A stretch of DNA of 64,000 nt from the NCBI RefSeq assembly GCF_947242115.1, contig NC_074720.1:11472645-11536644 (forward strand). The letters are read 5' to 3'. How positions within the stretch are numbered: the first letter of the stretch is position 1; every line of letters starts with the position of its first letter. Below are positions 36,201 to 44,994 of this stretch, one piece after another. The DNA comes from Biomphalaria glabrata (taxonomy: Eukaryota > Mollusca > Gastropoda > Planorbidae). Both the position numbers and the translations under genes were made by a program. The notes under the pieces were generated by a model. The model had not been told where the DNA came from and ran no database searches. It worked only from the letters and a program-made list of their open reading frames with translations.

Positions 36201-38855
36201 GTCCTCACCACACTTTTGTTTGCCTCTGAGACCTGGGTGCTTTATAGGAAGCCTCCAAGGCTCCAATGCATCAAATGTGCCTTCACTCCATGATGGGCAT
36301 ACACTGGTAAGACTACCTTACATATAATAATGTTCTGTTGGAGGCTGGTGTAGACAGTATAGATGCGCTACTTACAAAACAATAGCTGTGGTGGGTTGGA
36401 CACTTTTCCGCATGGGGGAATGACTGCATGCCAAAGGTGATCTTTTTTGATAAGCTTAAAGATCGATGGAATAAAAGAAGTGCTCCTCCCCTCTGGAAGC
36501 ACAATAAATATCTACTCAAGTGCCATTGTGATCTCACTGGCAGAAAGTAAAGCAGCTAGCAAAAGCGGGCCACTGAAAAAAGCAACGGGAGAGTTCTCAC
36601 GAGGATCACTGGAGACACATTTGAGGCCCAATAAAAGCCCAAAGACAAGTGCAGAAGATGGTGGACAGAGGCTTTATCTTCATCAATAAGCAAAATAAGC
36701 AGGTTGGACCTGGTTTGCATGGTCAAGTAAAATACTGCACTCTTCCTAAATTATCAGAATGAAAGGCATTGTCTTATTTTTAGCATAAACAAAATCTAAT
36801 AATAATGAAAAAAGGGATTATAAATCGGTGGTCTGTCAGTTACCTCATTCATGCCATCCCCATCAAAATCTGCCAAACAGAGGGACCGGACATTGTCACC
36901 TGTCACCTGATTTATACAAATAAAAATTGTATGAACTTTTATTTCATGTAAATGTTTTAGAAATGATAGTAAAATAAATACTGTTGAAAAAAAAAGGAGA
37001 AGATAATAGAAACCAGTCATGTAAAATATTCTTAAAAGTGAGGAAGTGACTTTCTCAATATTCTTTAAATTGATGTTAATTATTTCATAGTTTGTCATCT
37101 GTTTTATAAAAATTGCTTTAAAAGAAATTTTAGGGTTAGGGAACTAAAACATGTATATTCCATAAACTTGATTAACTTACAGTCCAAAAGGTATCCTCCC
37201 CTAGTTTATTGTAGCCTTGAATAGAGCAATTGCCTCCAACTAAAGTAAGTGGAGATGTAAAACTACCCAGCATGCCTATGATCACAGTGTTGGCTCCATC
37301 AGGGCACTAAGAACAAAAGACAGTTTGAATTTATGTTTATGACTATGTAATATCAAAATATTACTTTTACATAAATCTTGGTGTTTATGCAAAGTTTTCT
37401 TTTTAGTAAAGTAAATGTTTAATTTGGTGACATTATCAACAGGTACTGCATACTGATACTTTCTTTAATCTCTTGTTTTGTGCTCATGTTGAATACTTGA
37501 TAAGTAATAAGTTTAAAACATCACAAATTTTGGAAACAATTCATTAATTTTATTTTAATTATTATTTGTCACTAGAGTCTTTGCAGATCTGTTTTATTTG
37601 CTAAACTTTTTCTAAGTTTTAAAATTGTATATAGTCTTTTAGTTTGAAATGAAAATTTAAAAATAAAATGTGTTTCACCTTTAGACATAAAAATGTCTTT
37701 GTAGTATAAAAAGAATTCTTTTGTTTTTAATTTTCACAGAAATGTTAAAATAAAAAATGCTCACATCTTTGTAAAATACATCTCTGTTATTGTTGATGTC
37801 ATAGACCAATATGTTGGTTGGGCTACCAACTACCAAGAGGTCACCATCTGCCTCAGGATCAAGGCGTCCAGCAGCAAGGGAAGTAATCTGCTGGTTGATA
37901 TTCAGGAGACTGATGTCCTGATTATACTCTTGACGTTTTGTGTGAGGGCTGTGTACAAGAACCTGCATGATACCAACATAAGTATTTGTTAGAGCAAAAA
38001 CATTATCTTCTGCTTGTTAATCGCTTTCTCAGTTATTTCTTTTTATTGATTTCTTAAATATAAAATGTAAGAACTGTTACTTCAAATATTATTTCTGCAT
38101 TTGTAATGTTTGACAATAAAATGATTTTCATGTAAAAAAAAAAATTTTAAAAATCCAGATTTGAAATGATTGTCTTAAAGTAAAATCAGTGCTTTTAAAT
38201 TCAGCAGAACAAAAGGAAAAGATGAATGATAAAATGATTCTAAAAAGGAATGAAAGAGTATGTGGTTCTTTGTTAAATACCTGCATTTAAACTGATTTTT
38301 ATTTTAATTCCACTAAATTCAATTGAAATGTACACTATCAAAGTATCAAGACTGTGGCGACATGCAATTTGTGCTTTCAAATGCAAGACACCGATAGCAA
38401 AGACAAACAGACACAAAAACTCTTTCGTTCCCCTGGCAATCAAATCATTAAATAGAAACTATCTGATATAAACATTTCGCATATAAATTATGAGTGAGTC
38501 TGGTGTGAATGTACATTTTGGTTTTCCATAGTTATACTGTTTTGTTTGGTGTAATACACTAATTGTAAGACAATATGGATAATAAAGATTATTATTATTA
38601 GTAGTACTATTATTATTATCAAGTAAGATATTTCCTACTAAAAATGCAATCATATGGTTTCCTAGTACATTTTTTAACACTTTTCATTAGATTTGCTATA
38701 GCAATAAAATAGAAATTCAGAAAGCATGGGTACCAAACCTTTCCTCCAGTGGTGGCACAAGTGAGAGCAGGATGTCTTCCATCATATTTACCGACAGCTA
38801 CAGTTTGGGGAACAACCTTGTGGTTGAGTTTCAATGTAAATATAGGTACAAGCAT
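24205..38855 (-). CDS. BBS2: Bardet-Biedl syndrome 2 protein (BBSome subunit), 21 coding exons
   Basis: BBS2 is a core subunit of the BBSome, which carries membrane cargo in cilia. Exons, 5' to 3': 38739-38855, 37765-37962, 37181-37306, 36844-36906, 36003-36080, 35632-35736, 35361-35447, 35097-35174, 34645-34711, 33557-33654, 32436-32588, 31396-31659, 31191-31247, 30902-30935, 29625-29688, 29116-29223, 28264-28390, 27316-27582, 26394-26506, 24895-25043, 24205-24305. All have AG/GT borders, all phases agree, and the sum is 2,454 bp (817 aa). Family landmarks are [13 protein letters not shown] at the start, [24 protein letters not shown] and GWSNGK in the N-terminal beta-propeller, a coiled coil (about residues 325-380), the GAE-like region ([32 protein letters not shown]), then [34 protein letters not shown] and the end [11 protein letters not shown]. 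Residues about 380-478 are a Gly/Pro/Ser-rich insert absent from vertebrate BBS2 as I recall it. Introns hold SINE and LINE relics but no exon is disrupted. Confidence 0.96.
26160..26280 (+). mobile_element. Zinc-finger-tail LINE, 3' end relic in BBS2 intron
   Basis: GAGGAAAAATATGCAGGTCG, CAACTGGGTTTGTGTAGTCA and CATCCTTAATCTTTAGAATC match 54576-54660 and 57050-57130 in order. Only the finger-coding end and the 3' UTR remain. Confidence 0.75.
26585..26735 (+). repeat. Repeat family R, partial copy in BBS2 intron
   Basis: CTGACCATAGCTCATGCCCA and CATGAGATGATCCATAGT match the copy at 45700-45760. Confidence 0.65.
26826..27096 (+). mobile_element. SINE-A, best full-length copy
   Basis: About 270 bp. 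A tRNA-like head carries TGGTTAAGTGG (A-box region) and GGTTCAAATCC (B box), the RNA polymerase III promoter pair. The body contains CTCTGAGTCCACCCAGC, TTGTGCTGGTCACATGACAC, ATCATCTGCCCTATAGATC and AAGTCTAAAAGGGGTACTTT. Other copies: 11640, 32911, 45909 (split), and partial ones at 28005, 40235, 56805 and 63228. Confidence 0.9.
28005..28090 (+). mobile_element. SINE-A head fragment
   Basis: GGGATTTTTAATTTTTGGG and TTTTAGGGCGCCCGTGA match the segment just after the B box of SINE-A. The copy breaks off there. Confidence 0.6.
28594..28815 (+). repeat. Repeat family T, copy in BBS2 intron
   Basis: TACAAAGCTTATATCAACTC, ACTCTGTCTGTCTGAC, TTATTTCTCCCACACCC and CATTGACATAGACAAGACAC match 19380-19510. 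Confidence 0.82.
29800..30580 (+). mobile_element. Zinc-finger-tail LINE, C-terminal relic in BBS2 intron 14
   Basis: Decayed reverse-transcriptase C-terminus: [18 protein letters not shown], then [17 protein letters not shown], a gap, then [15 protein letters not shown] and [13 protein letters not shown]...HSHGKYC. Several frame breaks separate these parts. Same family as 1-205 and 62195-62941, though a different subfamily. Confidence 0.87.
31318..31340. repeat. (CA)n microsatellite
   Basis: About eleven CA dinucleotides in the BBS2 intron next to exon 13. Confidence 0.9.
31880..32400 (-). mobile_element. CR1-like LINE fragment (family C) in BBS2 intron 11
   Basis: The minus strand gives family C strings: GACTTGGCAGACTTTAAGTC, AAAGATAAAGGCACATTCC and GAGTAACACCTTTAGTAAAA. 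It covers the C-terminal codons and part of the upstream thumb, with decay and a small internal duplication near 32205-32250. Confidence 0.8.
32911..33187 (+). mobile_element. SINE-A copy in BBS2 intron 10
   Basis: Head GGGTGGCTGAATGGATGAGC with B box GGGTTCTAATCCC. Body CTGAGTCTACCCAAATC, GTGCTGGCCATATGACACCC and CATCTGCCATATAGATCACA. The head differs from the 26826 copy, perhaps a different tRNA-derived lineage with the same body. Confidence 0.85.
33300..33412 (-). mobile_element. SINE-B, decayed copy
   Basis: Minus strand TTTGGTCATGTTGTTTGCGC and GGAAGTTTGGACCAGGGG match the copy at 43770-43908. The B-box part is lost. Confidence 0.55.
33655..34100. repeat. 34-bp minisatellite in BBS2 intron 9
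   Basis: Unit GAAAACATTCTATATTAGTA + AACTTTTACTGAAA, about 13 copies. Older-looking variants (ATGTTGCTAAAC; AAAATCTATATTAGTTAAC) are interleaved in a higher-order pattern. Confidence 0.93.
36130..36785 (+). mobile_element. Zinc-finger-tail LINE, C-terminal relic in BBS2 intron 4
   Basis: CTACCAACAAAAATGATTGT, CTGAGACCTGGGTGCT, TGTGGTGGGTTGGACACTTT and a 3' end with GAATGAAAGGCATTGTCTTA correspond in order to the reverse-transcriptase C-terminal region and 3' UTR at 29940-30590. Heavily decayed. Confidence 0.72.
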
Positions 38856-39099
38856 TTTTCTGTGATCTACATGTGAAAATAAACATATAATTTTTCGTAA
38901 AAGGCAGCTTACTAATAGTTTAAAAAAAAAGAATTAGATGAAATTGAATGTTAAATTTCTAAACTACAACATGAATAGTTAAAAATGACAGGTAACAATT
39001 GTAGACAGGTAGTTTCAAAACATCTACAATTAAAACAAAAAAATATCTGCCTCCACGGAATTGAAACTTAACATCATTATTTCAACAGCAGAGTGCTTT

Positions 39100-40235
39100 A
39101 CCCTTTGTTAAAAAAAGAGTTGACCCAAATTGGAGAAAGTTTTAGGACGTCCATAGGAGTGCAGCAAGGATGCATTCTATCTCTAAGTTTTTTTTTTACA
39201 TATTTCTAGCTCAGTGATGCCCAAAATACGGCCCGCGGGCTAAATACGGCCCGCCAAAACATTGGCACAAAGTGTAGAGAACTCCCCTACGTCTCAACAA
39301 AAAAAAAAAAAAAAGTTGAAAAATGTATCCTACGTTAGGATCCTCACTATTTCTCTGATCGATTGGTACCAGGAAAAGTTGAACGGATTTTTACTTTTTT
39401 TTTTGTAAAACATGATCATAAGCCAACATGTTTGTTTTATAAAGAAAGTGTAACTGTTTAAAAACAGCAACATATAAACGGCATTATGAAACAAATATGG
39501 CGGCATTCTTGATTTGATCTACGAATAAAAGATTGTTAAGCAACGGATACTAGATCCACAGGTTTCTCATCCAATAGTTTCAGGTTAATTTCATTTCTTT
39601 TTTTTTTTTAACTTTTTCGTTGGTGTGGCCCGCGTTTAGAGTGTTGGAAATTGAAATGGCCCACAGGTGGACTAAGGCTGGGCGTCACTGTTCTAGCTGA
39701 ACCCTAAATGGGCAGCCTATTTCCAATCTTAGCTTTGCAGATGATACAGAGCTTAATGAAGAAAATGTGGATCTTAATTCAAAACTAGATGCTGTAGCTA
39801 GAGTAGTTGGCATGGAAATCAGTGCTGAAAAGAGCAAAATACTAGTTTGTGGTGGAGATAGTAATAGATGTTGCATACAGTTGAATGACCAAGCATTAGA
39901 AGAAGTTGGCTCATTTAAATACCTAGGGTCAAACATAACAAGAGATGGTGGCTCAATAAAATAGATTTAAAAAAACTGTTTAAGCTTGGCATCCACAGTA
40001 TGAGCAAACTAAGGAAAATCTGGAAGAGTAACATCAGCTTCCAAGTAAAATTAAAACTGTATTCTTCGCTAGTGATCTGTATACTCCTATATGGTTGTGA
40101 AAGAAGATACTGAACCCAGAAGTTGCAAGAAGTCAAGCCTTTGAGAGTAAATGCTACAGAGAAATGCTGGGTATCAGATGCCAGAAAAAGAAGACAAATG
40201 AGTTTATACTTCTACATGTAAACACTCTGGCTGGC
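39100..40235 (+). mobile_element. LINE relic, reverse transcriptase, split by a hAT-like element
   Basis: Before the insertion the frame reads FRTSIGVQQGCILS, after it NLSFADDTELNEENVDLNSK (the FADD catalytic box), KILVCGGDSN and GSFKYLGSNITRDGG. After one or more breaks come KLYSSLVICILLYGCE and a KCYREMLG-like string. It lies about 250 bp upstream of the BBS2 start codon. The family differs from the zinc-finger-tail LINEs. Confidence 0.87.
39212..39690. mobile_element. hAT-like non-autonomous element, perfect 8-bp TSD
   Basis: Ends CAGTGATGCCCA and TGGGCGTCACTG, with GGCCCGCGGGC just inside the left and GGCCCGCG near the right. Flanked by a perfect octamer TTCTAGCT (39204-39211 and 39691-39698). 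479 bp, no coding capacity. It interrupts the LINE relic between its conserved QGC and FADD motifs, so it is younger than that LINE. Confidence 0.92.
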
Positions 40236-40342
40236 AAAAAAGACATATGACACCCTTGTCAACCATGTGCCAAAGAAACAGATGACTTTTACATCGTCTT
40301 ATAATTATAGATTGCAAGCTCTGAAAAGGTTACTTTATTTTT
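40235..40342 (+). mobile_element. SINE-A tail fragment
   Basis: CATATGACACCCTTGTCAAC, AGAAACAGATGACTTTTACA and GCTCTGAAAAGGTTACTTTA match the 3' third of SINE-A. Confidence 0.72.
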
Positions 40343-40484
40343 TATCAATATCTATAACCATTTGATTTATCAATGTATCTTGATTAGTATTGATGATAAA
40401 ATAAAAAGACCTAGATCTAAATGAGATCTAGTTATTTAACTTTAACCTCATTAGACTCATCTAATAATGATATATATATATGAC

Positions 40485-40640
40485 ACTAGCTCCACCTGGA
40501 ATAACCTCCCCTGTGTGCAGCAGAAAATTCTGGGCTCACATAGGTCTCACCAGCCACATGAGGAGAAACAAAACCCCAGTGCAAAGCCGTCAGCCCCCTG
40601 GATGACAAAAGTGGTCATCATCGAACTACGATGGACGAAC
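40485..40640 (+). mobile_element. Zinc-finger-tail LINE, finger-coding relic
   Basis: One frame reads CSRKFWAHIGLTSHMRRN, the second half of the finger found as CAICGREC...GLHSHMRKC at the end of the LINE at 62195. GGTCATCATCGAACTACGAT continues like that LINE's last codons and 3' UTR. Confidence 0.7.
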
Positions 40641-40768
40641 TATATATTATACATATATATAATAGATAAAATATATATTATATAATTTAAAATCATCTTG
40701 ACCAATTATCTACACTTGAGTTTTTGATCTTCTACAATGTCTACTAATTATAATATAGTACATGTACA

Positions 40769-42502
40769 CATGGGCGTAGCCAGGGGGGGGGGGGTTTCAA
40801 GTGACTGATTTTTGCTTTGATTTTGTTTATTTTAGGTGAGATTTTAATATTAAACCATCACTTGCCCCAGCGCACCCAAGGGGGTCTTGAGTTTAAAACC
40901 TCTTCTATAAAACAAAACAAACTAAAAAATGCAAGCGACAATCCCCTATTTCCCAGAGCACAGTTAAGGAAGATATTGATTTTAAAACCCCCTCCAAAAT
41001 TTACGATAAACCCCCTCTTCAATATGAAAAAAAAAAAAAGCAAATTATGCACTCAAAATGTTATGAGCGTAGCTAAATGGCTTTTGACTCAGTTTTAAGT
41101 TTAAACTCCCCTCCAGTGGAGTTTGAAGCTAAAAAATACATCTTCAATAAGAAAAAAAGCAAATTACACACTCTAAAATCTATGAGCATAGAAAAGCGGT
41201 TTTGAGTTTAAACCCCCCCAACTAGCGAGGTTGGAAGCTAAAAAATACATCTTCAATGTAAAAAAAAAAAAGCAAACTACGCACTCAAAATGCTATGAGC
41301 ATTGCCAAAAGGGGTTTTGCATTTAAATCCCCCTTCAGAAGGGTTTGATGCTAAAAAATACCTCTTCAATATAAAAAAAAGCAAATTACACACTAAAATT
41401 ATTTGAGCGTAGCCAAGCCAATTGGGGGGTTTGAGTTTAAACTCCTCTCCTCCAGATGGTTTTGAGTTTAAAATCCCCCTACAGAGCGTTTTGAGGTGGG
41501 AAAACCTCTATCTTCAATATTATTCTAAAGCAAACTACAGTTACCAAATTGTATGTATTCTATGATCGTAGCTTAGGGGGTTTTGAATTTTAAAAAAAAA
41601 ACTAAGTCCTGAGATTTTTTAGTTTAAAACCCCCAACAATTTTGACGATAAAACTTCCGTTATCGATATAAAATCTAAAGCAAACTACAGTTACCTAATT
41701 CCAAGAAAGTATTCAAGAGAGGTTACACATTTCTAACAGTGGCGGGGCTCCATTAATAAAGTGCAGTGAATAGTCATCTGCCGAAATTGAAAAACACTAA
41801 ATGTGGCTCAACAATGATGGCTAAGACAGATTTTAGGAGTCAGTTATAGAGATCGGGTCTAAATCAAGGAAATCCCATGCCAAACTGGGAGTCGACTCCT
41901 TAGTAAGATTGAGCGTCACATGAGGTTTGCGGGACATGTTCTCCGACAAAATGAATTACGCATAATAAGAGTTGCGATGACATCCTAGTACAACTTGGCG
42001 CCACACATTCATGGAGGTCCTCAGAGCAGGTGGGAAGAGGCTTCAGACATTACCAGTGACAGATTTTTGTGGAAACAGCTTGACGGCAAATGCATTGAAT
42101 AGTGCGGGAGGGTCTAAGTCAGTAAGAATAGCACATTGGATTTTTGAAATTTAAAAACTTTTTAATAGCAGGAAAATGCACTGTAGATACCTCAGAATAT
42201 GCACTTTGTTGGCATTCAATACCAGAAATAGTTCCTAGCGCTCCCCCAGACCACCTTGCTGGCAATGGATGGGAGTCAACAATTTTTCCACTAACTCCAG
42301 GAAGAACATATTCTAGGGCACAATAAACGTGTTCCAAAAGAATGAAGGGTCAGAATGTAATAATGATTATGTACACACACACACATACATACAAATATTT
42401 TTTTTTCGCCGGATGGGGGAGAAAAATCCCCCCCCCTAAACCCCTCGGCTGACGTGACGGGCCCCCCCCACCCCCCGAAAATAAGTCCTGGCTATGCCCA
42501 TG
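40769..42502. mobile_element. CATGGGCGTAGCC element, copy 2, with internal repeats and LINE segment
   Basis: Ends CATGGGCGTAGCCAGG and CCTGGCTATGCCCATG are 16-bp inverted repeats with one mismatch. The flanking octamers CATGTACA (40761-40768) and CATGAACA (42503-42510) match at seven of eight positions. Inside are about six degenerate copies of a roughly 110-bp unit (AAGCAAATTACNCACT...ATGAGCGTAGCC...GAGTTTAAACCCCC), each carrying a copy of the terminal GCGTAGCC motif. Then comes the block shared with copy 1 (10038-10682) and a LINE-derived segment not seen in copy 1. Confidence 0.82.
41790..42130 (+). mobile_element. LINE C-terminal fragment inside the CATGGGCGTAGCC element
   Basis: The plus strand encodes WLRQILGVSYRDRV, then CQTGSRLLSKIERHMRFAGH and VLRQNELRI, with RWEEASDITSDRFLWKQL in another frame. 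This is the C-terminal part of a non-LTR reverse transcriptase, broken by a stop and a frame change. Its borders in the host element are not sharp. Confidence 0.82.
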
Positions 42503-43769
42503 CATGAACATCATCATGTCATGATCATCCCAACCATGGGTTACGAAAACTCACACTTCTGAGAAGTTTCACTAATGTTTTTATTACCTAGTGTTAAGCA
42601 TCAATTATATAGTCTAATTAATTTCTACTCCATTGTGATACCAAGGTTCCTTACTAGTTACTATACTAGATCTATAGTATAGACTATAGACTCTAGGTCT
42701 AGTCTAATACTGTCATTTAGTGTCTTAGAATCTACACGGTTGTCAATGAAGCAATGAATTTAGGTATTTGCGGAAAGCAATTGTAGTTATTTCCCTTCGC
42801 ATTTTTTTCTCAACATGATTTTAGAATTTCACCTTTTTATTAGACTACATGCTCTGGCAGACGTCTATGCAGGATTTTCATGTAGATTTAAAATATATTT
42901 TGGTATTTTAACACCGGACGTCGGATCGAATATTCTCTTATATTGTGTGTAATTTTAGGATAAAGCTATTAGCTATTCTAAATTATATATTTTAAATATT
43001 GTGAATTAGTCTAGAATCTAGATCTACTTTTCACACAAAGGCAAAGGTCTAAAGTTATTAATTAACCCGGTTGCCGGTTGTCAACTAGACTCTAGGACTA
43101 GGTGGTCTCTACTTCTAGACTTAGTTCACTTAGACTTAAACATTAGTCACTTTACTTTAGTCTTTAGACACTAGATAGAGTAGAAATCTAAATGATTTAC
43201 TAAATCTGTATAATTTTTTAATAATAATAATAAATAATAATCTTCTAGTTTCAGCAAAGTCAAATCTTCTGGAATACAATAACTCTAGACGAGAGTCTAG
43301 ATATTATTTAGCTTATTTTAGCACCAAAAAGAGGACAAATTGAGGATGAAGCTTATTGAAGCCTGACAAATGTAAACTTTAAAAATCAGGCTCAAAATAT
43401 ATTTATTAAAACATGGCATTAAATCCAAGACTTTACAACTACTGATATATAGTTATACAGATCCAGTACTTTTTTTGTGACGCGTACCAGCACCTTTCAG
43501 CTTTCTAAATGTGGGTAAAAAATTATTACTTTTCTTGTATTCTAACGTTTATTTTTAATTCATTAGTAGTTAAAAGTTAGGCAATCCATCACTGAGTACC
43601 AGCACCTAATCACTGAGTACCAGCACTTATTTTTATAAAAAAAAAAAGCACTGTGCAGACCTGAGTAGAAAATTTCTCAAGACGAAGTTAAATTCTGCTT
43701 CATTCTTATTTTCACAGTGCATATTTTCATAAAAAGTTTTTAAATGTTTTGCATGTTTTGGAGGTTCCT
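42503..43769. other. Gene-free stretch between BBS2 and FDXACB1
   Basis: AT-rich with many CTAGATCT-like strings; no exon or named repeat. Part of the 6.1-kb interval between the two divergent start codons. Confidence 0.45.
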
Positions 43770-43908
43770 TCAGAGTTGAAGATAATTTACTTCCTAGTCC
43801 AAACCTCCTGCAGGTCAATGGGGAGGTCGATGGGCAGGGTATGAACCATTGAGTAGTGTGAATGATAGTCCAGCACACATACCACATGACCAGGCAGCCA
43901 TCAGTGCT
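43770..43908 (-). mobile_element. SINE-B, better copy
   Basis: On the minus strand it opens GGCTGCCTGGTCATGTGGTA (A-box-like) and continues to ATGGTTCATACCCTGCC (B-box-like), then GGAGGTTTGGACTAGGAAGT. A tRNA-derived SINE is the likely origin. The related decayed copy is at 33300-33412. Confidence 0.68.
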
Positions 43909-44975
43909 CTTTTAATGCCTGCGAATGCAAAAGTAAGAGAATGAGTTGTTTTGAGTAACATAATGTCTATTATTTTCTAACAGGCTTGAATCAATCAACA
44001 CCTGTTCATGAAAGAGGTTGTCAAAATGTGTCATCTTTCTGCTTTTATGAGAGAATTTGTGTATTCAAACCAGAAAATATGAGCAATGAAATTCTATTGA
44101 TGGATAAAATGCAATTGCAATAAACAACAGATTAATAAAAGCTATTTTCACACTTGAGGCCCATAGTTGGCGAACAGATGGCATGACCCCATTTTGCCAG
44201 ATGTTAGACAGCCGTATGCTAGATTGGTGGGAAGAGTGAAAAGTAAAAAAAAAAACAGGCAGCTGGACTTTGCTAAAAGTAGCTATGGACATGGAAGTCA
44301 TTGCTAGGACTGATGAAAAGAGAAAAAAATTGGTGTGACTTGCACAGTTTGCATATATCACACCATTTCTAGCAAAAGTAAATTTGACTAAATTATAGCC
44401 ACAGAAGCTGGGTTTGAATAAAGGGAGTTCCGTTGAGATAATGGAGATATTATTTGAATTAGACCTCCAAGTATAAAAGAACAATTAGTTTTGTATTTTT
44501 CTCTTTAAAAAGGAAATGCTGATGAGATCAGTTCTGGAATAAGATAAGCTTGACTTTTTGATCAATGTGATGAGCTCAATGATATGTTAATGCACCTAAG
44601 ATGTCTTGAATACATGGAGCAGTAGAATCAGTTTTAAATGAAATGCTAGCTTAATGAATGTGTATACCATTCACTAAATCCTTGTCAGTATTTTAATGAA
44701 TTTATCTTGCAAACAATTAAAACTAATACTTTTGGATCAGATCATAGAATCAAGTCATAAACGAAGCCTCTTTGATGATATAAGTTAATGTCTCCCAATT
44801 GTATATACCCCTAACATGTGCTTTTCAGGAATTTTTTTTTTATTAGAGATAAACAAAAAAACTGGTAAATCTGGATGATCACCTCAGCTTTCTGGATCAC
44901 ATAATATAAATGAAATTTACCTACTTATAGTCTATCACGCAAGAATTATTATTCATTAATTACAATATTTTTCAG
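43909..44975. other. Upstream region of FDXACB1
   Basis: No exon is recognised. It ends TACAATATTTTTCAG (to 44975), a good 3' splice site 19 bases before the FDXACB1 ATG, so a non-coding 5' exon may lie somewhere upstream. Confidence 0.4.
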
Positions 44976-44994
44976 TGTAAATTTAAAAGAAGTC

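Noticed and set aside
44065-44484. 139-codon minus-strand frame upstream of FDXACB1
   Set aside because: I could not link it to a protein family or splice sites. The opposite strand gives equally vague strings, so I do not call a gene.
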